Below, in pieces: positions 52,425 to 64,000 of a stretch of 64,000 bases of DNA; the first letter of the stretch is position 1; each line of letters starts with the position of its first letter. The notes under the pieces were generated by a model. The model ran no database searches. It worked only from the letters and a program-made list of their open reading frames with translations, and was not told the origin of the DNA. Location of the stretch: the NCBI GenBank assembly GCA_963703655.1, contig CAVPFA010000005.1, positions 186,001 to 250,000 on the forward strand, written 5' to 3'. The translations under genes were made by a program, and so were the position numbers. This DNA is from CAVPFA01 sp963703655. Lineage in GTDB: Bacteria > Actinomycetota > Acidimicrobiia > Acidimicrobiales > Bog-793.

Positions 52425-52491
52425 ACTACACACCTGTCATTTGCCCTAGCGAACGATAGCGCGCCGGGTGCGTGTTCGAGGGGGGAGAAGC

Positions 52492-52899
52492 TCAGGCGGT
52501 TGTAAGACGGCGCAGATCCTCGAGCGACAGCTCTACGGTGCGCTCGCCTTCGCACTGCCCGCAGCCGTCGACGTGCCTCCACGAGCGGATCCTGCGGGTA
52601 CCAGAGCTGTTCAGCACGACCACGAACGCCTCGGACCCTTCGGCGAGCTCCAGGCGCTCGTAGGAGCGCCAATCGGTTGCCGCGATGGCAGGATCGACGT
52701 CGAGTCCCTTGAGAACTCTACGGAATCGGCGCGCGACCACGTCGAAGACCCATGTGCTGTGACACGAGTCGAGCACGAGGAGACCCCCGTCGACTGAATG
52801 ATCGAGACGATCGAGGCCTTCCAAGTCGACGGCGAGCGACAGCACTCCGCCGCCGAGGCCGCCCGATGTGTGATCACTCAGGTCAGGATTCTCGTTCAT
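52492..52899 (-). CDS. Hypothetical protein
   Basis: 135 residues from ATG 52899. Features seen are GLLVLDSCHSTWVFDVVARR and ATDWRSYERLELAEGSEAFV, and a C-terminal HVDGCGQCEGERTVELSLED with a CGQC pair. No membrane or signal segment. It is in the same direction as dnaE, with about 130 bp including the DnaA-like boxes between. Function unknown. Confidence 0.6.
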   Translation of the reverse strand: MNENPDLSDHTSGGLGGGVLSLAVDLEGLDRLDHSVDGGLLVLDSCHSTWVFDVVARRFRRVLKGLDVDPAIAATDWRSYERLELAEGSEAFVVVLNSSGTRRIRSWRHVDGCGQCEGERTVELSLEDLRRLTTA

Positions 52900-52983
52900 G
52901 ACATGATCATGCCCGCTCGGCCGAACCTTCCGGACGCGGTTAGGTTTCGATCACGTGACGATCGAACCCACCAGCCCCAAATC

Positions 52984-53045
52984 GGAAAATTGAGGGCTCG
53001 CCGGCGCGGCTTTGAGCGGTCACCGGCCGGCTCCAGGAAAATTGA
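52984..53045. promoter_or_regulatory. Direct repeat upstream of pilT
   Basis: GGAAAATTGA occurs at 52984-52993 and again at 53036-53045, in the 182-bp gap between the hypothetical gene and pilT. A perfect 8-bp palindrome TCACGTGA lies at about 52950-52957. These are the only A+T-rich words in the gap and may be promoter or operator parts, but no sigma element was assigned. Confidence 0.35.
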
Positions 53046-53081
53046 ATTGCCACTTTGCGTGAGTTGCGCGACGCTGTAGGC

Positions 53082-54179
53082 ATGGACCGTGCCGACCTTG
53101 ATGCATTGCTCCGCCGCCTGTCCGCCGCGGAAGGCTCCGATCTCCACCTCAAAGTCGGGTCGCCACCGCGCATGCGGATCAACGGCGAGCTGACCCGGAT
53201 CACCGATGTCCCGGCGATCAAGCCGGAAGACATGGCCGTGATCGCCAAGGAAATCATGCAGGATCGGACGTGGAAGCGTTTCGAGGACACCAACGAGGGT
53301 GACTTCGCATACTCCATACCGAACCTCGGGCGCTTCCGGGTCAACGCCTACCGGCAACGAAGCACCATCGGGATGGTCTTCCGGCTCGTCAGGTCTCACG
53401 CCCGGTCCTTCGGAGAGCTGAACCTGCCGGAAGCCGTCCGGCGCCTGGCCGACGAGTCGCGCGGTCTCGTCCTTGTGACCGGACCGACCGGTTGCGGCAA
53501 GACGACCACGCTGGCCGCCATGGTCGACCACATCAACCGAACACGCGAGTGCCACATCGTCACGATCGAGGACCCGATCGAGGTCCTGCACCACGACGAG
53601 CTCTCCGCTGTCAGCCAGCGCGAGGTCGGCTTCGACACCTCGAGCTTCATCGTCGCGCTGCGCTCGGCGCTTCGGGAGGACCCGGACGTGATCCTCGTCG
53701 GCGAGATGCGCGACATGGAGACCGTCGAGACGGCCCTGAGCGCCGCCGAGACCGGGCACCTCGTCTTCGCCACGCTTCACACCATCGACTGCGTCGAGAC
53801 CATCAACCGCATCGTCGACTTCTTCCCGGCCGCCCAGCAGCGCCAGGCGCGCCTCAGCGTCGCCGGAGCGCTGAAGGGCACGATCTGCCAGCGGCTCGTG
53901 CCCACGGCCGACGGCTCGGGACGGGTGCCCGCGCTCGAGATCATGATCACGAACGGACGGATCCAGCAGTGCATCACCGAGCCCGGCCAGGGCGGCGACA
54001 TCACCACGATCATCCGCGAAGGCGAGTACTACGGCATGCAGACCTTCGACCAGGCGCTCGTTTCGCTGCTCGAGCAGGGCACGATCGACCTGCGCGCCGC
54101 GACGCAAGCGGCCTCGAACCCCCACGACCTACGCGTCGCACTCCAACAGCGCGGCCTCGTCGGTTCTGCCGTCCGGTAG
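53082..54179 (+). CDS. pilT: Type IV pilus retraction ATPase PilT
   Basis: 365 residues from ATG 53082. A hexameric ATPase at the pilus base. N-terminal LLRRLSAAEGSDLHLKVGSP contains the typical SDLHL region. Walker A is VLVTGPTGCGKTTTLAAMVD (about residue 132), the Asp box IVTIEDPIEVLHHDELSAVS, Walker B DPDVILVGEMRDMETVETAL and the His box ETGHLVFATLHTIDCVETIN. The C-terminus lacks the canonical AIRNLI motif; it has VPALEIMITNGRIQQCIT instead. A second, longer PilT lies downstream of pilB. Confidence 0.94.
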   Translation: MDRADLDALLRRLSAAEGSDLHLKVGSPPRMRINGELTRITDVPAIKPEDMAVIAKEIMQDRTWKRFEDTNEGDFAYSIPNLGRFRVNAYRQRSTIGMVFRLVRSHARSFGELNLPEAVRRLADESRGLVLVTGPTGCGKTTTLAAMVDHINRTRECHIVTIEDPIEVLHHDELSAVSQREVGFDTSSFIVALRSALREDPDVILVGEMRDMETVETALSAAETGHLVFATLHTIDCVETINRIVDFFPAAQQRQARLSVAGALKGTICQRLVPTADGSGRVPALEIMITNGRIQQCITEPGQGGDITTIIREGEYYGMQTFDQALVSLLEQGTIDLRAATQAASNPHDLRVALQQRGLVGSAVR

Positions 54180-54263
54180 CTGCCCGCACCTAAGGGACGT
54201 TCCGGCCCGCGCGAGGAACCGGCAGCCCTCATGACGTCCAGCTTGGCGCGAGACCCTGGAGGT

Positions 54264-55037
54264 CTAGGTGCTCGCCCAGGCCCGGACGATCGGGCCCCCG
54301 AAGAGAACGACGATCATTGTCCCGGCTGCGAGAAACGGGCCGAAGGCGATCTGCGTACGCCGCTGCACCTTGCGCATCGCGAGCAGCACGGCCGCCGGCA
54401 CGCCCGCCAGCACGAAGCTGAATACGAAGCCGGCGATCGCCTCGCGATAGCCGATCCAGCCGAGAAACCCGCCGCAAAGGCCCGCAAGCCGCACGTCACC
54501 GAAGCCGATTCCCTTCGGCACGGCGAACCAGAGCGTGAAGAACGCCGCGAATGCCACGGCGCCGCAAACGAGCGCGGTCAACAACGCCGGCCAGCGGTGC
54601 GAGCCTGCAGAGGCGAGAACGAGAAGGGGAGCCCCGAGCCCGGCGGTTGCGTACACCAGCGGCGTCGGGATGCGCATATGTTCGAAGTCGATCGCCGACA
54701 TCGCGATCAGGAACGCCGCCAGCAGGCAATACGCAGGCAAGGCCCAGGCCGAGGACAACCGCCACGCGAGAAGCACGAACAAGGCCGCGGTGCCGAGCTC
54801 GAGCAGAGCATCACGCGCCGGGATGCGCGCGCCGCAGGCGCGGCATCGACCCCGGAGCACCAGATACGAGACGACGGGGATGTTGTCATAGCCCCGGACC
54901 GGAGCCGAACAGGCGACGCAGTGCGATGGAGGCGACACGACCGACTCCTGGCGCGGAAGCCGGTCGGCGACCACGCCGACGAACGAGCCGACGGCCAGGC
55001 CCACCACGCCCGCCACAGCCTCTATAGCTGCGGACAT
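54264..55037 (-). CDS. pilD: Prepilin peptidase / N-methyltransferase (PilD)
   Basis: 257 residues. An inner-membrane aspartic protease that cleaves and methylates type IV prepilins. The N-domain has VGSFVGVVADRLPRQESVV and two CxxC pairs (CVAC and CRAC) for zinc. Catalytic Asp residues are in AMSAIDFEHMRIPTPLV and PKGIGFGDVRLAGLCGGFLG (the GxGD motif). Seven to eight hydrophobic helices. Convergent with pilT, divergent from pilB. Confidence 0.94.
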   Translation of the reverse strand: MSAAIEAVAGVVGLAVGSFVGVVADRLPRQESVVSPPSHCVACSAPVRGYDNIPVVSYLVLRGRCRACGARIPARDALLELGTAALFVLLAWRLSSAWALPAYCLLAAFLIAMSAIDFEHMRIPTPLVYATAGLGAPLLVLASAGSHRWPALLTALVCGAVAFAAFFTLWFAVPKGIGFGDVRLAGLCGGFLGWIGYREAIAGFVFSFVLAGVPAAVLLAMRKVQRRTQIAFGPFLAAGTMIVVLFGGPIVRAWAST

Positions 55038-55160
55038 CTGGTCCCGACGGTCTCCCCCTCGGCGCGGGCTCGCGCAGGTGGCGGCACGGCGGTCAGATGC
55101 ATGGCGCTCCTCCTGCCCCGCTTGTCCTGGGGCGATGCCTCGCGTACCCTATCGAAGGTA

Positions 55161-55191
55161 GTACGAACCCGATCCAAAGCGGTACGAACGC
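55161..55191. promoter_or_regulatory. GTACGAAC direct repeat between pilD and pilB
   Basis: GTACGAACCC (55161-55170) and GTACGAACGC (55182-55191) are spaced 21 bp apart, two helical turns, in the 287-bp divergent pilD-pilB region. The spacing suggests a regulator binding to one face of DNA. The rest of the gap holds no gene. The A-rich stretch 55277-55297 near pilB could contain its promoter. Confidence 0.4.
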
Positions 55192-55324
55192 CCAGCGCCC
55201 AATCCGAGGCGGTGTGTCGCGGGTCTGCTGACCGTTGCGCCGGGAGGTAAGAACGCGAATGCCGGTCGGACGTCAAAAGGAACGGATAAAGAAAAGTACC
55301 GCGCGCACCCGATGTAATTGAGGG

Positions 55325-57897
<2,573 letters not shown>

Positions 57898-57901
<4 letters not shown>

Positions 57902-59706
57902 CCGCCGCTCGCCGATCTCCGACCGACTGGTCGAGGCGGCTCGCAGAGGCCCTCGTCGGCTCCGGGCGAATTCCCGGCGACACCGCAGTCGCGGTGCTGT
58001 CGGAAGCTGCCTCGAGCGGCCGGCCCGTCGCCGCGATACTGGCCGACCGGGGCCTGGTCGAGCCGGCGTCCTCGCTCGCCGAGCTGTCTCGGATCTCGGG
58101 AATTCCGTCGGTCGACATCTCCGAGACGCGGCCGATGGGCGAGGCGTTCCGCCTTGTGCCGGAGCTTCTGGCTCGGGAACTCACCGCGATCGGGTACAAG
58201 CTCGAAGGAGAGCGCATCACGCTCGCGTGCGCCGAGCCGATCGACGTCGGCCAGCAACGCGAGATCTCGGCGTTTCTCGAGATCGAGGTGGCCGCGTGCG
58301 TCCTGGCCGACCCGGTCGCCATCGAGCATCTCATGAACGCCATCTACCCGCGTCTGTCGTCCGAAACCGAGCCCGCAACTACTGGGCCCGCGGCGGCCGA
58401 GGTCGGTGCGACGAACATGGCGAGCTCGGCGATGAGCGCTCCGGCGCAGTTTGCCGAGCCGGTCATGGCCACAGCCCAGCTCTCATACGACATATCCTCG
58501 AACGGTTCGCCCGAGGCCGGCTACGACTCTGACGACTGGCAGGCCGACTACGGGGTCGACATCAAGCGTATGGGTTTGCCGGCGGCTTCAGGTGGCATGC
58601 CGGATCTCGAGACGTTCACGCCGACGCAGAACGCTGACGGCACCCTGGACATCGACGAGCTGCTCACCTACGCGGTCCGCAGCGGAGCGTCGGACCTTCA
58701 CTTGGCCAATCAGCTGCCGCCGGCGATCAGGATCGACGGGTCGCTGCGGCCGATCGAGGGCCTCGGACGCGTCGACAACGAGCAAATCCGCGAGATGGTC
58801 TTCCGGATCCTCACCCAGAGCCTACGTGAGCGTTTCGAAGCGGACAAGGAGCTCGACACCGCCCACACGATCATGGGCGTCGGCAGGTTCCGGGTCAACG
58901 TCTTCCAGCAGCGAGGCTCGATCGGCACGGTCATGCGGGCGATCCCCCACGAGATCCCGCCGTTCGACACCCTCGGTCTGCCCGACATCATTCCCTCGCT
59001 AGCGGAGCTGCGCCGCGGGCTCGTCCTCGTGACCGGACCGACGGGGTCGGGCAAGTCGACAACGCTCGCGTCGCTCGTCAACATCATCAACCAGTCGAAG
59101 CCGCTCCACATCATGACCATCGAGGACCCGATCGAATTCCTACACACCCACAATCGGTCGATCGTCAACCAGCGCGAAGTGGGCTCCGACACGAAGTCGT
59201 TCTCCGAGGCCCTCCGACACGTGCTGCGCCAGGACCCAGACGTGATCCTCGTGGGCGAGATGCGCGACACCGAGACGATCGCCACCGCGCTGACCGCGGC
59301 AGAGACCGGGCACCTCGTGTTCGCGACCTTGCACACCCAGGACGCTCCCCAGACGATCGACCGGATCATCGACGTCTTCCCGAGCGCCCAACAGGACCAG
59401 ATCCGCATTCAGCTCGCCGGATCCCTGGAGGCGGTCATCACCCAACAGCTGGTGCTGAGCGCCAGTGGCTACGGTCGCACGCCAGTCGCCGAGGTCATGC
59501 TCTGCAATCCCGCCATCCGCAACCTGATCCGGAGCGCCAAGACCCACCAGATCTACTCGCTCATCCAGACAGGTGCCGCGACGGGAATGCAGACCATGGA
59601 CCAGGGCCTCTCGAGAGCGGTCCAGGCCGGCACCATCACCGAGGCGATGGCCTTCGACCGCTGCCACGACCCGAACGAGCTCCGCGACTACCTGAGGGCG
59701 CGATGA
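57898..59706 (+). CDS. MshEN-PilT fusion ATPase
   Basis: 602 residues from GTG 57898, overlapping the pilB stop. The N-terminal part (about 1-160) looks like an MshEN/GspE_N domain: LAEALVGSGRIPGDTAVAVL, AAILADRGLVEPASSLAELS and IGYKLEGERITLACAEPIDV. After a variable linker the C-terminal PilT core has the SDLHLANQLPPAIRID region, Walker A VLVTGPTGSGKSTTLASLVN (about 379), IMTIEDPIEFLHTHNRSIVN, VILVGEMRDTETIATALTAA and VMLCNPAIRNLIRSAKTHQI with the classical AIRNLI. PilT usually lacks an MshEN domain, so a cyclic di-GMP-sensitive retraction motor is possible (inference). Confidence 0.9.
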
Positions 59707-59738
59707 CTCCCGTCGCCTCTCGCTTGGAGGACTGACCG

Positions 59739-60972
59739 ATGCCAACGACCACCTTCGACTACAAGGTCCGCGACGCCGACGGCAAGTTGGTCAAGGGCCA
59801 GCTCGAGGCGGACAGCGTCCCGATCGTCGCTGCCCGCCTCCGGGATATGGGCTATGCGCCCGTCGAGATCAAGCCCGTCACGATCAGCCTGAAGCGCGAG
59901 ATCAACATCCCTGGGGTCACCGACCGCGTGGCTCTCAAGGATGTCGCGCTCATGAGCCGCCAGCTCGCGACGATGGTCTCGGCGGGCCTTACCCTCGTGC
60001 GGGCGCTGAGCGTGCTCGCGGACCAGATCGAGTCCAAGCCGCTTCGCGAAGCGATGCTGCAGGTGCGCCAGGACGTCGAGGAAGGGTCGTCTCTCTCGAC
60101 CTCACTCGAGAAGCTCCCCAAAGTGTTCCCTCCCCTCTACATCGCGATGGTCCGGGCCGGGGAGGTCGGCGGTCAGCTGGACTCCGTGCTCCTCAAGCTG
60201 TCCACCACGCTCGAAAAGCAGGTCGAGCTCCGCCAGAAGGTGCGTTCGGCCATGGCATATCCGGCCATCGTCCTGTGTGCCGTCATCCTCATCGTCACCG
60301 CGATGATGATCTTCATCGTGCCTATCTTCAAGCATCTGTTCTCGACGCTAAACGGGTCCCTTCCCGTTCCAACCCAGATCGTCATCGCGATCTCCAACGT
60401 GGTGGCCAGCGTCTGGCTGCTCGCCGTTATCGGGGCCATCATCGCGATCGTGATCCTGATGCGCCGGTGGATCGCGACACCGAGCGGCAGGGAGAAGTGG
60501 GACACGTTCAAGCTCCGGCCGCCGATCTTCGGGCCTTTGACGCACAAGGTCGCTCTCGCCCGGTTCTCCACGACGTTCTCGTCGCTGCTGTCGGCCGGGG
60601 TACCGGTCATCGAAGCGCTCGACATCGTTGCCGCGAACTCGGGCAACCAGATCGTCGCCAACGCCCTCATCGGCGCCGAGGCGGGCGTCCGTGAGGGAAA
60701 GAGCCTCTCCGCGACGCTCTCGCAGTATCCCGGTCATGCCGACCATGGTGACTCAGATGATCGAGACCGGTGAGGAGTCGGGTGCGCTCGACGAGATGCT
60801 CGACAAGGTCGCGACCTTCTACGACAACGAGGTGAACGCCACCGTCGACAGCCTGACCTCGATCCTCGAGCCCTTGATCATCTTGTTCATGGGTGCGGTC
60901 ATAGGCGCCATCGTCATCAGCCTGTACCTTCCGATGTTCGACTACGTCAAGCTGGTGCAGAAGATCCAATAG
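59739..60972 (+). CDS. pilC: Type IV pilus inner-membrane platform protein PilC, frameshifted
   Basis: About 410 residues if repaired. The N-terminus MPTTTFDYKVRDADGKLVKG is followed by two T2SSF repeats. The first has LMSRQLATMVSAGLTLVRAL, FPPLYIAMVRAGEVGGQL and the helix VLCAVILIVTAMMIFIVPIF. The second has ALARFSTTFSSLLSAGVPVI. After GKSLSATLSQYP the frame breaks at the CCC run 60729-60731. In the +1 frame VMPTMVTQMIETGEESGALD and LEPLIILFMGAVIGAIVISL complete the protein to 60972. One surplus C explains it. Confidence 0.9.
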
Positions 60973-61184
60973 CTACCGTTTGACGATCGCAGTCCTCTGG
61001 CAGGACACGAGGTGATCGCAGTCCTCGCTCGGTGGGGCCGTCCAAGCTCAAGAAGTGTCCTGTCCGAGCCGATATACAAGATCTTGAGCATGGGCGAATC
61101 CCAGTTCCTAGGAAGGCCAACCGGTAGCATGTTTGCTGAAGCTTGCAACACTTTGCGGTCATTCCCACCGTCAGGAGCACGTTG
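60973..61184. other. Gap between pilC and pilM-pilN, no gene seen
   Basis: 212 bp. The first part repeats gatcgcagtcctc (about 60984 and 61014). The rest is more A+T-rich and ends in TCAGGAGCACGTTG, the ribosome-binding site of the next gene. In related actinobacterial pil operons a pilin gene may sit here; none is present. A promoter for pilM-pilN-pilO could be here, but no clear -10/-35 pair was found. Confidence 0.4.
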
Positions 61185-62873
61185 ATGGCTACGCGACGCG
61201 TGAGTGTCGAGATCAGCAACAGCGCTGTCCGCATGGCCGAGGTAGTTGTCGGCGCCGGACGGCCGGAGCTCGTGAGCCTCGGGCAAGTCGGACTTCCGCC
61301 ACGAGCCGTTGTCGATGGAGTCATCCTCGACTCGGCCGCCGTGCGTGTCGCGCTCGAGCGCTGCGTCAAGGAGGGTGGCTTCTCGGCCGGAGAGGTGCAC
61401 CTCGGCATCGCCGGGCTTCGCGCGATTACGCGCGAGCTCGAGATGCCCCTTGTGCCTGACTCGGAGATCGATGCCGCCGTGCGACTGCAAGCACTCGACG
61501 TCATCCCCTTCGCCATCGACAAGGCGCTCATCTCCGCGAGCGCCCTCGAAGAGACCGTCGGCCCCAACGGAATGCCCGAACGACGGGTCCTCATTGCCGC
61601 GGCGCATCGTGATCTCGTCGATCCCCTGATCGAGGTCGTGACCGCTGCCGGGCTGACGCCGGTCAGCGTCGAGCCCACCTCGTCTGCGATCATCCGCGCG
61701 CTCTACGACCCTTCCACCGCCGGCGACGGTCCCGAGGCGATCATCTCGGTCGGCGCGGGCCTGACCACCGTGGCAGTGCATGAGGGCGGGGTCCCCCATT
61801 TCGTGCGCACGATCGCCGAGGGTGGCGACGCCGTCACCGCGGCGATCAGCGGAGCGCTCGACTTGCCACTGGCCGATGCCGAGATCACCAAGCGGAGTCT
61901 CGGCGAGCCTGCACCTCACATCCGCGTATCAGTTGCCGCAGCCCGAGACTCGTCGGTGTCTCTGATCGGCGAGCTGCGAAGCTCGATCGATTATTACGCG
62001 ACCCTGACCGGCCGGAGCCCGGTTCGCCGGGTCGTCATCACCGGCGGTGGGTCTCGTCTTGCCGGCTTCGCCGATCAGCTGCAGCAGCAGCTGCGACTGC
62101 CCGTTGTGCCGGGCAGCGTCCTAAGCCGGATCGACTGCTCGCGCCTGAAGCTGCCCCCCGAGGAGCTCGGGCGCCTCGACTCGGCTGTCGCCGTCGTCGT
62201 CGGCCTCGCCCTCCCAGGGGTGAAGGGTGTCAAACAGCTGGATCTTCTCCCACCCGAGGTTGTGCTCGGGCGAAAGCGCAAGCGGGTGGAGCGCATGGTC
62301 GTACTCGTAGGCCTCGTCCTTGTCGCTGCAATGATCGGTCTCGGCGTGCTTCGCTTCCTCAAGGTTCACGACACCGAGAATCAGGTGGCAAGTGCCCAGG
62401 CGCAGATCACGAGTCTCCAGATCCAGATTCCCAAGTATAGCAAGGTTGAGCAGGAACGTAAAGAGATCCTCGGTCTCGCCGCCATCAGCAATCCCATTGT
62501 CGCCGACGAGGTCTACTGGCCCGGAGTGCTCGGCGCCCTGAACAAATCCACTCCGGCGGGCGGCACGATCACAACATTTAGTGGTGGGCTTGTTCCCCGC
62601 ACGACCGCGACGACGAATGGGTCCCCGGTGACCGCGCCGACGACGCCCGCCGCGACCCAGATCGCTTCATTAAGCCTCTCGCTGCAATCGCCGACCGGGT
62701 ACACGTATTTTCACAACTGGTATTTCGCCATCAACGGTTCCGGCAAGCTGACCGTGAACGGATTCAGTGGAATTACGGAGGCAGCGGCCAAGCAAGTCAC
62801 CTTCAGCGCCACTGTAGGTGTCACGGGTGAAGTCACCTCCGTACGAGCCAACGAATTCAAGGTGCCATCATGA
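61185..62873 (+). CDS. PilM-PilN fusion protein
   Basis: 562 residues from ATG 61185, with AGGAG eight bases upstream. The N-terminal 360 residues or so are an actin-like PilM: MATRRVSVEISNSAVRMAEV, LEMPLVPDSEIDAAVRLQAL, AIISVGAGLTTVAVHEGG and VRRVVITGGGSRLAGFADQL. The second half starts KQLDLLPPEVVLGRKRKRVE, the classical PilN N-terminal INLLP-type segment, then a single membrane helix (about 370-390) and a periplasmic coiled region (AQAQITSLQIQIPKYSKVEQ). PilM normally binds the cytoplasmic tail of PilN non-covalently; here they are one chain. The stop overlaps pilO (ATGA). Confidence 0.9.
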   Translation: MATRRVSVEISNSAVRMAEVVVGAGRPELVSLGQVGLPPRAVVDGVILDSAAVRVALERCVKEGGFSAGEVHLGIAGLRAITRELEMPLVPDSEIDAAVRLQALDVIPFAIDKALISASALEETVGPNGMPERRVLIAAAHRDLVDPLIEVVTAAGLTPVSVEPTSSAIIRALYDPSTAGDGPEAIISVGAGLTTVAVHEGGVPHFVRTIAEGGDAVTAAISGALDLPLADAEITKRSLGEPAPHIRVSVAAARDSSVSLIGELRSSIDYYATLTGRSPVRRVVITGGGSRLAGFADQLQQQLRLPVVPGSVLSRIDCSRLKLPPEELGRLDSAVAVVVGLALPGVKGVKQLDLLPPEVVLGRKRKRVERMVVLVGLVLVAAMIGLGVLRFLKVHDTENQVASAQAQITSLQIQIPKYSKVEQERKEILGLAAISNPIVADEVYWPGVLGALNKSTPAGGTITTFSGGLVPRTTATTNGSPVTAPTTPAATQIASLSLSLQSPTGYTYFHNWYFAINGSGKLTVNGFSGITEAAAKQVTFSATVGVTGEVTSVRANEFKVPS

Positions 62874-63481
62874 ACCGTCTCCAGAGTTTGAACTTCGACT
62901 TACTCAAGTCGAAGGTAGTGCTCATCGTGACCGGCGTAGTCATCGTCCTTCTCATCGTGTGGTGGTTTGCTTGGATGACGCCCGAGGGGCACAAGCTCAC
63001 CAGTGTTCAGCAGCAGCTGAGCTCCGACCAGTCAACGGTGTCCCAGCTGAACGCGGAGCTCACGTCGCTCAAGGCGGAGAAGAAGCTCGTGCTGACCGAA
63101 CTCCCCTACCTCAAGAAGGTGACGACGGCGATCCCGCCGACCGAGAACCCGCCGAACATCGTCGACCAGCTCAACAGCCTCGCGAACAAGACGCACTGCG
63201 ATCTCTTGTCTGTAGTCCCGGCAGACACCCCAAGTGCCGGCGGGAGCGCCGGCCTCTCCGCCATTTCCGTCTCTTTCTCGGTCTCAGGATCACATGCGGC
63301 CGTCTTCACGTTCTTGAGCGGCTTCTACACCCTCACCCGGCTGATGACCATCAATACGGTTTCCCTTTCGAGCGCCTCAAGTACCCCAGACATCCTCGCC
63401 GTACGGGATGGACAGAAATACACGCTGAACGTGAGCGCAGATGCGTACACGACCAATACAGCACCGGTTGCTGCGTCGTAG
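62870..63481 (+). CDS. pilO: Type IV pilus inner-membrane alignment protein PilO
   Basis: 203 residues. One membrane helix (about 15-36: VVLIVTGVVIVLLIVWWFAW), then a coiled region LTSVQQQLSSDQSTVSQLNA and a ferredoxin-like domain with PPNIVDQLNSLANKTHCDLL and FTFLSGFYTLTRLMTINTVS. PilO pairs with PilN in the periplasm to align the assembly complex. ATGA overlap with the pilM-pilN fusion. It is the last gene of the operon before a strong terminator. No pilP or pilQ follows, as expected in a single-membrane bacterium. Confidence 0.9.
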   Translation: MNRLQSLNFDLLKSKVVLIVTGVVIVLLIVWWFAWMTPEGHKLTSVQQQLSSDQSTVSQLNAELTSLKAEKKLVLTELPYLKKVTTAIPPTENPPNIVDQLNSLANKTHCDLLSVVPADTPSAGGSAGLSAISVSFSVSGSHAAVFTFLSGFYTLTRLMTINTVSLSSASSTPDILAVRDGQKYTLNVSADAYTTNTAPVAAS

Positions 63482-63545
63482 GAAGCAGTCTGCACCGCGG
63501 CCGTCCGCCAGGAGTCACCTTGGCGCCCGCCGTCGCTTCAACGAG

Positions 63546-63582
63546 GAGAGCCCTCCCCGACCAACGGTCGGGGAGGGCTCTC
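63546..63582. terminator. Perfect 17-bp hairpin between pilO and the pilin gene
   Basis: GAGAGCCCTCCCCGACC and its exact reverse complement are separated by AAC. It lies between convergent genes, so it can serve both strands. U-tracts are weak on both sides (gttgcc and ctcgttg). Confidence 0.8.
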
Positions 63583-63648
63583 GTTGCCTCGGGCGCGCAG
63601 CGACCCTGCCCGACAAGCGGCAGACGGCGGGCGCTTGGGCCTAGGTGA

Positions 63649-64000
63649 CTATCCCGGCGGGAATGCCCCTGACTGCGCGGTCGCAGCAACGGCAGTTGCA
63701 TTGCACGTGTTCGTCACCTCGGCTTTGGTCACGCCGTAGTAAGTACCCACTGCGGTCACGGTCCACCCTGGGGGCGCGCTGTTGGCGGTCGTGATGTCGA
63801 CGAGGAACCAGCAGTCCTTGGTGCCCTTCGAGAAGGTCGCCAGTTCCAGCCAGCTGCCGCCGCCGCCGATCTGCAACGACACCTGGTTCGCTGTTGTGGA
63901 GTTTGTGGCGGCGGTGACAAACGAAAGGCCGGTATCGACTTGCTGAATGTCCGACGCGGTGCCATTAGGAAAGAAGATCCCGCTGTAGGTCTGGTTCGCT
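63649..64000 (-). CDS. Type IV pilin-like protein, C-terminal part, cut by window edge
   Basis: The minus-strand frame ending TAG at 63649 is open to the right edge (about 116 codons). It reads NQTYSGIFFPNGTASDIQQV, then TGLSFVTAATNSTTANQVSL, then GGGGSWLELATFSKGTKDCW, with a Cys pair (KDCWF and NTCNA) about 37 residues apart. Such Ser/Thr/Gly-rich tails with a C-terminal disulfide are typical of type IV pilins and pseudopilins. The N-terminal prepilin motif lies outside the window, so the identification is by context (pil locus) and composition. Confidence 0.65.
   Translation of the reverse strand, partial: ANQTYSGIFFPNGTASDIQQVDTGLSFVTAATNSTTANQVSLQIGGGGSWLELATFSKGTKDCWFLVDITTANSAPPGWTVTAVGTYYGVTKAEVTNTCNATAVAATAQSGAFPPG

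Overview
This is a high-GC actinobacterial chromosome segment, most plausibly class Acidimicrobiia or a near relative. The evidence is the actinobacterial-type integration host factor (mIHF), a helicase-dead PriA, menaquinone genes, an NDMA-dependent alcohol dehydrogenase, and the block aroK-aroB-aroQ-pepP-efp-nusB / pyrR-pyrB-pyrC-carA-carB-pyrD-pyrF / mihF-gmk-rpoZ-coaBC-metK-priA. That block mirrors the order known from Mycobacterium. The lineage call is inference; no rRNA or tRNA gene was seen.

Layout. 1-5,074 (minus): priA (cut by the window edge), metK, coaBC, rpoZ, gmk and mihF. 5,186-11,527: a peptide ABC importer cassette (fused dppDF on plus; dppC, dppB and a frameshifted dppA on minus) wedged between mihF and pyrF. 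11,635-20,942 (minus): a tightly overlapping pyrimidine operon led by pyrR, preceded by a PyrR-binding hairpin and an intrinsic terminator. 21,236-23,060: an IS1182-like insertion sequence sitting exactly in the loop of a dispersed palindromic repeat. 23,096-28,665 (minus): purM-like, nusB, efp, pepP, aroQ, aroB, aroK. 28,755-35,823: small conserved proteins, a GH13 glucosidase, RNase D, a flavin reductase, a lipoprotein and tyrS. 36,099-41,766: menaquinone genes menD/menH/menA/menB/menE on alternating strands. 41,813-48,408: alcohol dehydrogenase, SDR, DUF255 thioredoxin-fold protein, patatin and hypotheticals. 48,618-52,361: dnaE. 53,082-64,000: a type IV pilus locus (pilT, pilD, pilB, a second MshEN-PilT, pilC, a pilM-pilN fusion, pilO, and a partial pilin).

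Three themes run across the window. (1) Short GC-rich tandem duplications (20-54 bp units) lie at gene boundaries or inside coding ends in at least ten places. The clearest is a three-copy 53-54 bp array that forms both the aroK stop and the aroB start. (2) A palindromic element beginning within about 30-40 bp of the stop codon of a minus-strand gene occurs twice (after purM and after menD), and the IS has inserted into the loop of one copy. (3) Four conserved genes (mihF, dppA, purM, pilC) each carry one surplus base that breaks the frame. The simplest explanation is indel error in the assembly, but at mihF-gmk the break coincides with a gmk that has no standard start codon, so it deserves checking.

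No gene-free stretch exceeds 300 bases apart from the pyr leader plus IS left flank (20,943-21,338), which is annotated piece by piece. No CRISPR array, tRNA or rRNA was recognised.
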